Positions 30,070-40,665 of a DNA stretch of 64,000 nucleotides are shown here, piece after piece (positions within the stretch are counted from its first letter, which is position 1; the number at the start of each line of letters is the position of its first letter). The position numbers and the translations under genes are program-made. The notes under the pieces are model-generated. The model saw nothing but the letters and a program-made list of their open reading frames with translations. It did no database searches and was not told the DNA's origin. Source of the DNA: Vibrio maritimus (GTDB lineage Bacteria; Pseudomonadota; Gammaproteobacteria; Enterobacterales; Vibrionaceae); the NCBI GenBank assembly GCA_003263775.1, contig JYJJ01000034.1, positions 62,001 through 126,000 of the forward strand, written 5' to 3'.

Positions 30070-31562
30070 ATGAGCCAAGTCCTACTAGAAATGCGTGGTA
30101 TCACCAAAACCTTTCCTGGTGTAAAAGCGCTCGACAACGTGCAGCTCACTCTAAAACAAGGCCGAGTAATGGCGTTGATGGGTGAAAATGGCGCGGGTAA
30201 ATCGACATTAATGAAAGTGATGTTTGGTATCTATCAAAGAGACAGCGGTACCATTCGTTACAAAGGAGAGAACGTTGAGTTTCAAGGCGCAAAAGAAGCC
30301 TTAGAAGCCGGAATTTCAATGATCCATCAGGAACTTTCTCCAATTTTACATCGCAGTATTGCCGAAAACATTTGGCTAGGAAGAGAACCTGTAAAAGGTC
30401 CATTACGCCTTATTGATCACGCAAAAATGTATCACGATACCTCTGAGTTATTGAGTAAGTTGGATCTCAATCTGGATCCTAGAACCCCGATGAGCGAGCT
30501 TACCGTAGCGACCATGCAAATGGTCGAGATAGCCAAAGCTATCTCGTACCAATCAGAGATCATCATCATGGATGAACCGACTTCCGCTCTGACCGACAAA
30601 GAAGTGGATCATCTATTTGAAATCATTGAAATGCTCAAGTCTCGTGGCTGTGCCATCGTGTATATCAGCCACAAAATGGATGAGATATTCAAAATCTGCG
30701 ACGACATCACTGTCTTTCGTGATGGCTGCTTTGTGGGTGAACGCGAGGCCAAACTCACCAACAATGATGAGTTGGTGCAGATGATGGTCGGCCGAGATCT
30801 CGGAGATGTCTTCCCACCAGCAACCGCAAAACCTGGCAAGACTCGATTAGAAGTTGAAAACCTCAGTGTTGAAGGTGCGTTTAACGACATCAACTTTAAG
30901 CTGCACGAAGGTGAGATTTTAGGTATTGCCGGTCTTGTTGGTGCTGGACGAACAGAATTAATCGAAACCCTGTTTGGCGTTCGACAAAAAGACACTGGGA
31001 CTATCCGCATTAATGGAGATACGGTCGAAATCAACTCGCCGCAAGATGCGATTGGCCACAAAATGGCATTTTTAACCGAAGATCGACGCCATTCCGGCTC
31101 TACCTAATGCTGGATATCTTCGCCAATACGTCAATCGCCCATTTGGATGCTTACCGAAACAAAGTGGTGAATGTTCTCGATGTTCGCAAGATGAAACAAG
31201 ACAGCCAAACACATTGCGAAAAGTTGAAAGTCAAAACGCCAGGTATGTACGAAATGATCGACAACCTCAGCGGAGGCAATCAACAAAAAGTGTTGCTTGC
31301 TCGATGGATGCTTACAAAGCCGGACATTCTATTCCTCGATGAACCGACGCGCGGAATCGATGTTGGTGCGAAATCAGAAATATACAAACTCATGCGCCTA
31401 CTGACGGGCATGGGTAAAAGCTTGGTCATGATCTCATCCGAACTCCCCGAGGTCATGGGAATGAGTGACCGCATATTGGTGATGCACGAAGGCAAGCTAA
31501 AAGGCCATATCGAAGGGTCAGACGCCACTCAACAGAAAATTATGTCGATGGCGCTCAATTGA
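30070..31562 (+). CDS. Sugar ABC importer ATPase, RbsA-like dual ATP-binding protein (one frame shift)
   Basis: About 497 residues, two ATP-binding modules as in CUT2 importers. The first has Walker A GENGAGKS and a DEPTSALTD Walker B; the second has the degenerate Walker A GLVGAGRTE, signature LSGGNQQKV and LDEPTRGIDVGA. The frame breaks near 31097 (GGC|TCTACC); one added C gives RRHSGLYLMLDIFA, which continues normally. Downstream of the binding protein and upstream of the permease. Probably an inositol-type sugar importer. Confidence 0.9.
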
Positions 31563-31678
31563 CCATACGGCTTTTTTAAATTTAGAGCTCAATTGAACAC
31601 AGACCCTCAACACTTTAAACCACCTCAAGTCTAGAAAACCCAGACTTGTGGCTGAGTAGTAACTCAAGGAATGCAGTT

Positions 31679-32698
31679 ATGATTGCTAAACTGATCAAAG
31701 CGACCTCCGCGGAAGGTCAAGCTCCAACCAATTTCAAACGAATGATTTCCAAGTATGCGATATACGTGGTGTTTGTCGTGATGTGTATCGTCATGTCCAT
31801 CCTATCACCCGTATTCCTATCGGTCGCTAACCTATTGAATGTGATGACACAAATGGCCAGCATCGGCCTGCTTGCACTGGGTGTGACCATCATCATTATT
31901 ACCCGAGGCATTGATTTATCATCAGGGTCCGTGCTGGCTGTTGCCGCGGTGGTCTCAGCCAGTATGGCGCAAACTATCGATTGGTCGATGCGTATGTATC
32001 CTGCTATGCCTGAGCTTCCGGTTATCGTCCCAATCATTGCGGCGCTGGCCGTCGGTGCCTTATGTGGCTATATCAACGGCGCACTGATTGCTTACACCGG
32101 TATCCCTCCATTCATTGCGACGCTGGGTATGATGATCGTCGCTCGCGGCGCAGCACTCCTTTATTCCGACGGCCGTCCTGTCAGTAGCCTTATCGATTCT
32201 TACCAATGGATTGGCCAAGGTAACGTTCTCGGTATTCCGGTACCTGTCATCATCTTCGCCGTCATGGCCTTTGTCTCCTATGTGCTTTTAAACTATACCC
32301 GATTTGGTAAATACGCTTACGCCATTGGCGGCAATGAAACTGCAGCCTACGTTTCTGGTATCAACGTCAAGCGCTATAAAATCTTGGTTTACACCTACGC
32401 CGGTTTATTAGCAGGTATCTCAGCCCTAATCCTGGCAGCGCGAATCAACTCCGGACAGCCTGGCCTCGGCATCATGTATGAGCTGGATGCTATCGCGGCG
32501 GCAACAGTCGGCGGGGTTTCTCACGCGGGTGGTATTGGTACCATTCAAGGTACGATTATCGGCACCATGATCATGGGTGTGCTGCAAAATGGACTCGACT
32601 TGCTCAACGTTTCTGCCTATTGGCAGCAAGTCGTGAAGGGTTTAGTGATCATCTTTGCGGTCATGTTTGATATGAAACGTCACAAGAAGAGCAAATAA
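31679..32698 (+). CDS. Sugar ABC importer permease, CUT2 type
   Basis: 340 residues from the ATG at 31679; an upstream in-frame start would add eleven residues but the AAGGA at 31666 is placed better for this one. About nine hydrophobic segments and the family motifs GLLALGVTIIIITRGIDLSSGS and TVGGVSHAGGIGTIQGT match RbsC-like inner-membrane permeases. Last gene of the importer, closed by a terminator. Confidence 0.9.
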   Translation: MIAKLIKATSAEGQAPTNFKRMISKYAIYVVFVVMCIVMSILSPVFLSVANLLNVMTQMASIGLLALGVTIIIITRGIDLSSGSVLAVAAVVSASMAQTIDWSMRMYPAMPELPVIVPIIAALAVGALCGYINGALIAYTGIPPFIATLGMMIVARGAALLYSDGRPVSSLIDSYQWIGQGNVLGIPVPVIIFAVMAFVSYVLLNYTRFGKYAYAIGGNETAAYVSGINVKRYKILVYTYAGLLAGISALILAARINSGQPGLGIMYELDAIAAATVGGVSHAGGIGTIQGTIIGTMIMGVLQNGLDLLNVSAYWQQVVKGLVIIFAVMFDMKRHKKSK

Positions 32699-32818
32699 CA
32701 GTCCCAATAATTCACTTTGAGTAGGGTACGAGGCGACTCTCTTGCCTTGAGTAGTTAGATACCTTGGATTTCTGGTTACCTTGGATACCTTAGAATCGTC
32801 GCACTCGGTTTGGCTCAT

Positions 32819-32844
32819 CGCGCCTTTTAATAAGGCGCGTTTTT
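32819..32844 (+). terminator. Terminator after the ABC importer operon
   Basis: An 8-bp G/C-rich stem (CGCGCCTT / AAGGCGCG) with a 5-nt loop followed by TTTTTC. Confidence 0.8.
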
Positions 32845-32868
32845 CGTTCTAGTGAACCCTCTCTCTTT

Positions 32869-32884
32869 TGAAACAAATATTTCA
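32869..32884. promoter_or_regulatory. Candidate RpiR-type operator upstream of rpiR-1
   Basis: TGAAA-CAAATA-TTTCA, 64 bp before the regulator start. It suggests autoregulation. Confidence 0.65.
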
Positions 32885-32947
32885 AACCAAACACAAATCA
32901 GGTATTTTATAAACACCAACTTTTAGTTTTGGCTTTCGGAGAACTCT

Positions 32948-33777
32948 ATGATTGTGGCCGCGACATTAAGTGAATTACAAGAACAAATACGACTCGAGTA
33001 TTCTGGGTTAAGTAAGCGTCTTCAACAAGTTGCGAAGTACGTGCTAGATAACCCAAATGATATCGCTTTGGAAACTGTCGCCGTCATCGCCCAAAAAGCC
33101 GAAGTCCCACCATCGACTTTGATTCGATTTGCCAGCGCTTTTGGGTTTAGCGGTTTCAATGAAATGAAACAGCTATTTCGCAATAAAATCGTCGAGGAAA
33201 CGTCAAGCTATACGGATCGTGCTAGGATTCATAAACAGCTGCACACAGAGCCACTTACCCCCGAAAGTCCAAGGCAGATACTGCAAGAATTTGCTAACGC
33301 CAACTCACAAGCGATGAATTTTCTTGCGACTCATACCTCTGAAGAAGATCTTAACAGCGCTATCGATATACTCGAGAGCTGCGACAACATTTATCTGATT
33401 GGTCTTAGACGCTCATTCAGTGTCGCCTCCTATTTCACATACGCACTCAGACACTTGAACAAGCGGGCATTTTTAATCGATGCCTTGGCGGCATGTATGA
33501 AGAACAATTGAGCATGATAGGCGCGAACGACGCGATTGTGGCAATAAGCTTCAGCCCCTACGCTAACGAGACAGTGGCACTGAGTGAAGTAGCGTCCAAA
33601 GCGGGGGCCAAGCAAATCGTCATTACCGATAGCCAAGTCAGCCCACTGACCGCGTTTAGTGATGTGAGCTTTGTAATTAAAGAAGCCAAAGTCGACGCCT
33701 TTCGTTCGCAATCAGCCTCACTATGTTTGGTTCAAAGTCTCGCTGTTTCTATGGCGATAAATAGTAAACACAAATAA
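32948..33777 (+). CDS. RpiR family regulator, IolR-like (one frame shift)
   Basis: About 277 residues after repair. N-terminal HTH_6 domain (LSKRLQQVAKYVLDNP, then VAVIAQKAEVPPSTLIRFASAFGFSGF) and a C-terminal SIS domain that binds sugar phosphates. The frame breaks at about 33482 (GAT|GCCTTGG); one added G gives IDGLGGMYEEQLSMI. It converges on iolG across a strong terminator. RpiR regulators of inositol genes (IolR) bind GGAA-N6-TTCC in rhizobia; the TGAAA-N6-TTTCA sites here fit the same design. Confidence 0.85.
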
Positions 33778-33780
33778 AAA

Positions 33781-33808
33781 ACAGCGCCCTATTTGGCGCT
33801 GTTTTTTT
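33781..33808. terminator. Bidirectional terminator
   Basis: An 8-bp core stem (ACAGCGCC / GGCGCTGT) with an A-run upstream and seven T downstream, between converging rpiR-1 and iolG. Confidence 0.88.
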
Positions 33809-33876
33809 ATTGTTCCTTTATCTTGCTGCTCAGTTAACTCATTGCATTGTTAGCAGCCCACAACGAATATATCGCG

Positions 33877-34859
33877 TTATAGCACAACCGTTCGCTTGCT
33901 GTTCATCGATTCAATCGCCGCATCGGCAAGGCGCAGAGCAAACTCGCCATCTACGCCTGAGCAATTTGGCGCCCCCCCATTTAGCACATCAACAAAGTGT
34001 TGCCACTCAGCAATATAGGCCTCTTTGTAGCGCTCTAGGAAGAAATGAAGCGGCTTGGCGTTTTCCGCACCACGCTCAGATGTCTTACTCACTAAGTTCT
34101 CACGAACATTGTCAGCTTGCAGCATCCCTTTCTCACCGTGTAACTCAATACGCTGATCGTAACCATAGCCAGACTTACGGCTGTTGAGAATTGTCGCGAT
34201 AGCGCCAGAGGCAAAGTTCAGCACAATCACACCGGTATCGATGTCACCGGCTTTTCCAATCTCAGGATCAATTTTACAACTGCCATGAGCCGTTACGGAT
34301 ATCGGATCTTCACCTAGAATGAACCTTGCCATATCAAGGTCATGAATGCTCATGTCACGGAACATTCCACCAGAGACCTTGCTGTATTCCGCCGGTGGCG
34401 GCTCAGGGTCACGAGACGTGATCGTCAACGTTGCAGGCTCACCCACCTCACCATCAACGACACGCTGTTTTAGGCTAGCAAAATGAGGATCAAAACGGCG
34501 GTTAAAACCGACAAGCAGCGGCACTTGATATTGTTTCACAACCCCCAGGCAATCGCGCACGCGGCTGGAATCAAGATCGATAGGCTTTTCGCAAAAAATG
34601 GTTTTACCTGCTCTGGCACCCAGTTCAATTAAATCAGCATGGGTATCCGTTGCCGAGCAAATACACACAGCATCCACATTTGGATCTGCCATCGCTTCTT
34701 CAATCGATTGTCGCTGAGCATCATATTGATTACATAGCAGGTTGCATTGACATCATAAGGGTCAATCACCGAATACAAATTGGTTTCAGGGTGGTTGGCA
34801 ATGTTCACAGCGTGAACTTGCCCAATGCGCCCTGCTCCAAACAGCGCGATATTATACAT
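33877..34859 (-). CDS. iolG: Inositol 2-dehydrogenase (one frame shift)
   Basis: About 328 residues after repair. It begins MYNIALFGAGRIGQVHA (Rossmann GxGxxG), has the conserved EKPID Lys (about residue 95) and GFNRRFDPHF, and the catalytic pair in GGMFRDMSIHDLDMAR. It oxidises myo-inositol to scyllo-inosose with NAD, the first step of the pathway. The frame breaks at about 34740 (GCAACC|TGCTATG); one base gives ATLLCNQYDAQ. A start at 34692 would be an artefact of this break. The last gene of the long minus-strand iol operon. Confidence 0.88.
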
Positions 34860-34972
34860 TCTGCACTCCTTCCTTTGCTTGTCGTTAGTCAGGCTCATCG
34901 TTGAGTCTGACCAGAATAAACTGTTCATGAGTGGTATTGCCTCAGTGGGGAGCCATACAACACTCATCGCGG

Positions 34973-35803
34973 TTACTTATATTCCTGTGAGTTAATCCAT
35001 GCATGTGCATCTTCCCAGCTGAACAGCCATTGCCGCTTAGGGCCAGCCATCACATTCAGGTAATAGCTGTCATACCCTGCCATCGTCGCCACCGGGTGGT
35101 ACCCTTTTGGCACCATCACCACATCTTTGTCGTAAACCGCCATACACTCATCAAGTTCGCGGTCGTCGGTATACACGCGCTGCATACAGAAACCTTGTTC
35201 TGGGTTTAATCGGTGGTAATACGTTTCTTCTAGGTAGGTTTCTTGCGCATCAATGTCTTGATCGTGCTTGTGGCTTGGGTATGAACTAGTGCAGCCTTGT
35301 TCGGTAAACACTTCAACCACCAGCAAGCTATCTGCCGGTTTGTTGTCTGGGAGAATATTGTGTACATACCTTTGATTTTGTCCCCTACCCCGATGCTCAG
35401 CTTCTACCTCTTGCGGTCTGATATATCGACTTTCTAAAGTCCCTTCGCTAGGCGCCTCACAAACAGCGAGTTCCAAATCTGTTTCAGCAATAATATGAAC
35501 CGTTTGCTCAGCAGCAACATAGACTGAATGTGGCTTAATAGGCTTCTGGTTCGCATCTTTCTCGAACGGAGACATCCGCTCACCAATGTGACTAAATATC
35601 TGATCTTTGACAGTTACCGTTGCCCTTCCCGATACCAGCACCAAACATTTCTCTGTCGATGAGCGAGCAATAGTGAGTGTTTCGTTCGCTTTCAGCTCAT
35701 GAACAGCGAACCCCACGTACTCCCAGTTGGCACTCTTGGGTGTTATCGATTGAACAAGAGAGTCGGATTCAATTGGCGAATATTTAGAAAGAAGGTGAGA
35801 CAT
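34973..35803 (-). CDS. iolB: 5-deoxy-glucuronate isomerase, IolB family (copy 1)
   Basis: 276 residues. Two cupin-like halves; the second contains the metal-binding SYPSHKHDQD and a Glu-rich ETYLEETYYHRLNPEQGF typical of IolB. It converts 5-deoxy-glucuronate to 5-dehydro-2-deoxygluconate. It has its own upstream region with two RpiR-type sites at 35833-35876. A second IolB lies in the same operon at 38620-39489. Confidence 0.9.
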   Translation of the reverse strand: MSHLLSKYSPIESDSLVQSITPKSANWEYVGFAVHELKANETLTIARSSTEKCLVLVSGRATVTVKDQIFSHIGERMSPFEKDANQKPIKPHSVYVAAEQTVHIIAETDLELAVCEAPSEGTLESRYIRPQEVEAEHRGRGQNQRYVHNILPDNKPADSLLVVEVFTEQGCTSSYPSHKHDQDIDAQETYLEETYYHRLNPEQGFCMQRVYTDDRELDECMAVYDKDVVMVPKGYHPVATMAGYDSYYLNVMAGPKRQWLFSWEDAHAWINSQEYK

Positions 35804-35832
35804 AGGGGCTTCTCCGTGGCCTTAATTATTAT

Positions 35833-35876
35833 TGAAATATTTAATTCAATAATAATCTTTTGAAATATTTATTTCG
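35833..35876. promoter_or_regulatory. Tandem RpiR-type operators upstream of iolB copy 1
   Basis: TGAAA-TATTTA-ATTCA (35833-35848) and TGAAA-TATTTA-TTTCG (35861-35876), 28 bp apart centre to centre. They suggest an internal regulated promoter for iolB-iolG. Confidence 0.6.
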
Positions 35877-35951
35877 TGACACACACAACAAAGTCCACTC
35901 AACATGAGGATTTTTTCACCGTCAAGTGGACACAACCACGCCCCTAAGAAG

Positions 35952-36774
35952 TTAGAACAGCGTTTTCATACCCTGAAGCATCTTGGTAGCAACATCGTGA
36001 TAATCCTGCTCCCACATTTGATCATTGAGATATTCACCAGAGTAGAAGCCGTCGTAGCCCGTTGATTGAATAGCATCGACCCATTCTTGAAGTGGGATAT
36101 CACCGTGACCGATAAAGTGCCCGCGCAGTTCTCTTTCATCAGGCCAAGCCGCTCCTAGCTCGGGACGAGCACCGTCTGAAATGTGAACGTTGTAGATAAG
36201 CGCTGGGTCAATACTGGCGATCTGTTCCAGGCTAGCGCCGCGACATGCCAGAAATGCCATGTATCGAGAACAAAGCCGAAATTATCACGCCCTACGGCAT
36301 CCAGTAGGCGGTAGTAATCATCGAGTGATGCGATGGGTGTCCACGCCGCCCCTTCATACTGAAAACGAACACCGTGCTCTTTCCCAATATCCGCTATGGA
36401 GCGAATATTCTGTGCCGTCAGTTCAATGTTTTGGTCTAACGTCAATCCATTTAACGCTTCAAAAGCGTTCAGCTGGATAGTCGGCGCGCCAATTTTCTGA
36501 GCAAACTGGCACAACACTTCGGTATCTTTGAAAAGCTGAGCTTTTGACGCTTTATCTGTGACTTCGATGGCACCAATGATGTCGATTGCGGTGGGCTCTA
36601 TATTGAATTGATCAAGACGCTGTTTGAACTGCTCTGCCGATAGGCAGCTTTGATATAACGCCAAAGTTTTTCGGTGTGGATTTCTAGCCCTTGATACCCC
36701 GTATCATGAGCCAGACGAATGTCTGAAATAATATTGCTGTGAAGCGAGCACATTCCATGTAAAGCAAAACGCAT
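35952..36774 (-). CDS. TIM-barrel sugar-phosphate isomerase/epimerase, IolI/IolH-like (two frame shifts)
   Basis: About 275 residues after repair, from the ATG at 36774 (AAGGAG nearby). It begins MRFALHGMCSLHSNIISDIRLAHDTGYQGLEI and has typical AP-endonuclease-2-like metal positions: E in QYEGAAW, D in LDTWH, and ISDGARPELG with H and D near the end. The frame breaks near 36660 (CTTTGG|CGTTA) and 36243 (TGGCATG|TCGCGG). In inositol loci such proteins are inosose isomerases. Family assignment good, exact reaction inferred. Confidence 0.75.
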
Positions 36775-36879
36775 AGCGAATCTCCTTGAATTCAGGCAAC
36801 AAGAAACCAAGCCTTGCTGCACTATTTGTTACAAGGCTTGCGATTCAATTAAGTTGGGTAGTCATTAATTATGATTATT

Positions 36880-37706
36880 TCACTTCTCGCACATCAGACT
36901 GACCGCCAGTGTTTGAGCAAGGTACATAGAGCTACTAAGCGAGCGGAACCCCATGACTTCACCTTCTTGTACCTCAAAGCAAACTTCCATCTTGCTGCCT
37001 TGAGGTGTCATTTGATTATCGGTGATAGCGATAATAGGAACATTCTTTTTGTGCGCTTGGTCGATAAGATCGCTGGTCTCTTGCGCGTACGGATTAAAAG
37101 TCACAGTAAACAACACGTCTTTCTCATTCATGCGGCGTGTCATTGGTGACAACATGCCACCGTGATCATCCAGCAGTACCACGTTGTTGTCAGACTTCAT
37201 CAACGCATACCAAAGGTAGAAAGCGACAGGATAAGCCTACGCATACCTTGAATGTAGATGGTTTCAGCCCCTTCAAGCATGGCAACGGCACGCTCTAACT
37301 TTTGTGGAGATACCATCACCTGAAGCTGCTCTAGCGCTTCGATATTAGCATCGCCAAAGTCTTGGAATATGGCCTGAGGAGAATCATGCGGTACATCTTC
37401 CATCTCACGCGCTTTGCGAACACGCTCTTTGTAGTCTCTAGGACGGTTTAAATACTGGTTTCTAAACAGTATTTGCATAGACGTAAAACCATCAAAGCCC
37501 ATCGCATTGGAAAAACGACTCAGGGTCGACAACGGCACATTGGCCTGCTGAGCGATGGTTGCCATGGTTTCTACGGCGACCAGCATTGGCTGTTCCATGA
37601 CAAAGTCGGCTACCTGCTGCAATCGGCTACTCAAGCCGTCATAGCGCTTAACGATAAGTTCGCGCAGTGAATCTAAATCAGCAGGTACTTTTACTTCTAC
37701 ATCCAT
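36880..37706 (-). CDS. RpiR family regulator, second copy (one frame shift)
   Basis: About 276 residues after repair, with HTH_6 (LSSRLQQVADFVMEQP; TIAQQANVPLSTLSRFSNAMGFDGF) and SIS domain. The frame breaks at about 37237 (CGTAG|GCTTATCC); one added base gives MRRAYPVAFYLWYALMKS. It is inside the iol operon, between the IolJ aldolase and the TIM-barrel gene. It shares the domain plan of the first RpiR but is clearly divergent, so the two may recognise different signals or act on different promoters. Confidence 0.83.
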
Positions 37707-37782
37707 AGTGATAACGCTCTCCTGTTCGAACGCAATAAATAGTCAACCGGTCCCCGTCCTAAGTTAGGTTGGGGACTCTATT

Positions 37783-38610
37783 TTATGATAATAACTCAAA
37801 GTTGCGAATCGCTTCTTGCTTAACATAAGGCATTGCCTTTTGCATAAAGTAGATTCGATCAAATTTCTGCGGTTCATCATTCATATAACCGCGTAGATTG
37901 TGACCTAGAGCCTGTCGTAAACAGGTACCAATATTGAACTTAGACACGCGGCTCTGTTTAAGTTTGAGCATATCTTCATCACGAATACCACTGGTTCCGT
38001 GTATCACAAGAGGGACTGTCACATGACTCGCGATTCGATCGAGACGACCAAAATCAATCGTACACGTTGGCTCTGTCAGGCGGTGGATGTTACCGACCGA
38101 AATCGCCACACAATCAACCCCGCTTTCCTCTGCAAAGCGCGCCGCATCTTCCGGCTCAGTATAGATGGACTTAATATGGTCACGTCCTTCTTCATAAGGT
38201 ACGGAACCAATTTCGCCTTCCACCGATGCGCCCAGCGCATGAGCCACTTCGACTACTTTCTTAGTGCGCGCGATATTCTCATCCAGCGTTAGCTGTGAGC
38301 CATCAAACATCACCGAACTGAAGCCCGCTTTTAGCGCTCTGAAGACAATGTCCTCTTCATAAGTATGGTCCAAGTGAAGACACACAGGAACGCTACTTTG
38401 ATGAGCAAGATTTAAAAACATGGCCGCGGCAGTCTCAACGCCATAAAAATCCACAACATCTTTATTGCAAGCGAGAATGACGGCCTTGCCCACTTCTTCT
38501 GCAGCTTCTACAACCGCTCGCGCATCTTCGTAACCGAAAACATTGAAGCAAGGTACGGAGTAATCGGATGCTGCAGCGTCTGGTAATAGATCATTAAGAT
38601 TAACTAACAT
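37783..38610 (-). CDS. iolJ: Class II aldolase, IolJ-like
   Basis: 275-276 residues; the second ATG (38610) has AGGAGG at a better distance than the first (38613). Zinc-dependent class II aldolase family: HLDHTYEED (zinc His and catalytic Asp), EGEIGSVPYEEG, VAISVGNIH and HGTSGIRDEDM. It would cleave 2-deoxy-5-keto-gluconate-6-phosphate to DHAP and malonate semialdehyde, which is the reaction also expected of the DUF2090 part of the fused IolC. GatY/KbaY or FbaA-like function is the alternative; context favours IolJ. Confidence 0.82.
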   Translation of the reverse strand: MLVNLNDLLPDAAASDYSVPCFNVFGYEDARAVVEAAEEVGKAVILACNKDVVDFYGVETAAAMFLNLAHQSSVPVCLHLDHTYEEDIVFRALKAGFSSVMFDGSQLTLDENIARTKKVVEVAHALGASVEGEIGSVPYEEGRDHIKSIYTEPEDAARFAEESGVDCVAISVGNIHRLTEPTCTIDFGRLDRIASHVTVPLVIHGTSGIRDEDMLKLKQSRVSKFNIGTCLRQALGHNLRGYMNDEPQKFDRIYFMQKAMPYVKQEAIRNFELLS

Positions 38611-38619
38611 CATCGCCTC

Positions 38620-39489
38620 CTATTTGAATTTCGCAATCATATCTTTGATACCTGGAATGGTATTCACTTGATATTCATGATGAGGGTCAAAGTGTTGGAT
38701 CAGAGATTTCTCTGTTTTACCGACAATAATGGTGAAGTAGTACATCTCGTAACCCGGTGCTGCCACACTCGGGTGATAACCTTTATCGATGGCGATAACG
38801 GAGCCAGTTTTTACATGGTAAACCGGGCCATGATCATCTTCATGTTCATAAAGGAACTGGGCGCCGAATCCAAAATCAGGATTGAAACGGAATTGATACA
38901 CCTCTTCATACAGCGTTTCACGGCTGCCATCTTCTTTTACGCGGTCTTCGTCATGCTTGTGTGGAGGAAAACCAGACCAACCACCTGCACCAACGGTAAA
39001 CAGCTCACTAACGAGCAAACGACCACGCTTTTCCGAGTTTGATTGACCGAGAACATGCTTGATTTTGCGATGTGTTTTGGTGTCATCAGAACCGTATTGA
39101 ACAATATCGACGTTCTCTTCACGCACACAGAATGGTTCTAGAGACGCTTCAAACTTACCGCCTGCGATCATGATGTCAGCATTTTCGCTTACACACTCTA
39201 TTTGCGCTGTATAGCCAAGTGGAACGTAGACCGCTTCTGGGTTACCTTCCCATACAGAAGCTCGCTTACCGATGTTGTCGAACACTTGTGTATCTTCGCC
39301 GTTAGTCACCGATACGCTGCAAGTGCCGCCCGCTAGCACAATAACAGATTCATAGCCTTCAACTTGATGATTGAAAGTGCCGCCTTGAGTCAAGCAGACT
39401 TGGTTGAAGTAACACAAAGGGGTCACTTCGTCGTTAATACCTACAATGGGCTCATTTTTATTATCGTAGGGTGGTATATGTTTACCCAT
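38620..39489 (-). CDS. iolB: 5-deoxy-glucuronate isomerase, IolB family (copy 2)
   Basis: 289 residues from the ATG at 39489 (GGAGAAAGAAC upstream). Cupin-type protein with FPPHKHDEDR metal site and ETLYEEVYQFRFNPDFGFG, the IolB signature. It is quite divergent from copy 1, which carries SYPSHKHDQD and lacks several loops. Both copies keep the metal ligands, so neither appears dead. It ends 9 bp before the iolJ start. Confidence 0.88.
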   Translation of the reverse strand: MGKHIPPYDNKNEPIVGINDEVTPLCYFNQVCLTQGGTFNHQVEGYESVIVLAGGTCSVSVTNGEDTQVFDNIGKRASVWEGNPEAVYVPLGYTAQIECVSENADIMIAGGKFEASLEPFCVREENVDIVQYGSDDTKTHRKIKHVLGQSNSEKRGRLLVSELFTVGAGGWSGFPPHKHDEDRVKEDGSRETLYEEVYQFRFNPDFGFGAQFLYEHEDDHGPVYHVKTGSVIAIDKGYHPSVAAPGYEMYYFTIIVGKTEKSLIQHFDPHHEYQVNTIPGIKDMIAKFK

Positions 39490-39658
39490 GTTCTTTCTCC
39501 TCACTGCTCTTTTCGTTGAGCGCAGTTTTAATTGCCTAAACTTATTCACGGATGAAAAAACCGGGCCACGATGGTGTGTATTTTCGCGAGTATCTGGAGT
39601 CGAAATACCGGCCCGGGAGACGAAAAGCTGTCTTCAAAATCGCATCAAATTGATGCCA

Positions 39659-40654
39659 TCAAACACCTTGGTTTCTTGTCTCAATAAAATCAAAAAGTTG
39701 CTCTTTGGTTGGCATCGCTTCTGTACAGCTATCGCCACTGACATTGATTGCCGCTGCTGCAGAGCCATTTCTCACGCCCTCTTGCAATGTGCCGCCGTTA
39801 ACGAGTGTCCAAATCAGACCACCAGCAAACGAGTCGCCAGAACCAAATGGTTTGTTTACGTCTACTCGGAAGATACCTTGTTGGAATTTAGTACCATCAC
39901 AGCAATAAACCTTAGAACCAAACTCCCCTGCTTTGATGACAACAATTTGAGTGTTGTCACGCATAAAGCGCTCAGCGGTAGCATCGTCATCTTTGTTGCC
40001 CGGTGCGATGACCGTTTCCATCATGTCGAACTCTTCGCGGTTACCAATCACAATATCAGATAGGCTCGATGCGATACCGTAGTAGATGGAAGCATCTGTG
40101 TCCGTGCGCCATGAATAAGGGCGATAATCGACATCCAGAACGACAAGCGTGTTACTGCGGCGAGCGTGCTGCATAGCGAGAATCGTTGCTTCGCGGCTTG
40201 GACTCTCAGATAGTGCCGTTCCAGTGACGACCAACATCTTTGAGCTAGCGATATATTCCGGGTCGATTTGTTCAGGTTTGATGGTGAGATCTGACGCGTT
40301 GTTGCGGTAAATCAGCACCGTGCAATCGCTCGGTTTCATCTCGGTGAACGCCACTGACGTGCGAGAGCCAGAATTATCCGTCATCATGCCGTCAAGGTTG
40401 ATCCCTTGCTCAGACATGTAACCTTTGACATAGCCACCGAAAGCATCATCGGCGACACAACCAATAAAACCTACGTTGCCACCAAGCTTGCTCACAGCGA
40501 CTGCAATATTGGCCGCAGAGCCACCAACAAACTTGTTAAACCCTGAAATGTCTGCCATATCGGTTTTAGATTCGCGGGCGTATAGATCCACACCCGCACG
40601 TCCTAAAACGATGGCATCCAACGGTCTGTCTTGTTGAAATGCAATTTTAGTCAT
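39659..40654 (-). CDS. iolC: 5-dehydro-2-deoxygluconokinase, stand-alone IolC
   Basis: 331 residues; of two close ATGs (40660 and 40654), the second has AGGA at a proper distance. PfkB family: GRAGVDLYARES, GGSAANIAVAVSKLGG, and KPFGSGDSFAGGLIWT with the catalytic Asp. It phosphorylates 5-dehydro-2-deoxygluconate, as does the kinase half of the fused IolC at 26564-28472. Not truncated. Gene order iolD - Gfo/Idh - iolC - iolB - iolJ on this strand is a complete catabolic run. Confidence 0.9.
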   Translation of the reverse strand: MTKIAFQQDRPLDAIVLGRAGVDLYARESKTDMADISGFNKFVGGSAANIAVAVSKLGGNVGFIGCVADDAFGGYVKGYMSEQGINLDGMMTDNSGSRTSVAFTEMKPSDCTVLIYRNNASDLTIKPEQIDPEYIASSKMLVVTGTALSESPSREATILAMQHARRSNTLVVLDVDYRPYSWRTDTDASIYYGIASSLSDIVIGNREEFDMMETVIAPGNKDDDATAERFMRDNTQIVVIKAGEFGSKVYCCDGTKFQQGIFRVDVNKPFGSGDSFAGGLIWTLVNGGTLQEGVRNGSAAAAINVSGDSCTEAMPTKEQLFDFIETRNQGV

Positions 40655-40665
40655 CGTCATTCCTA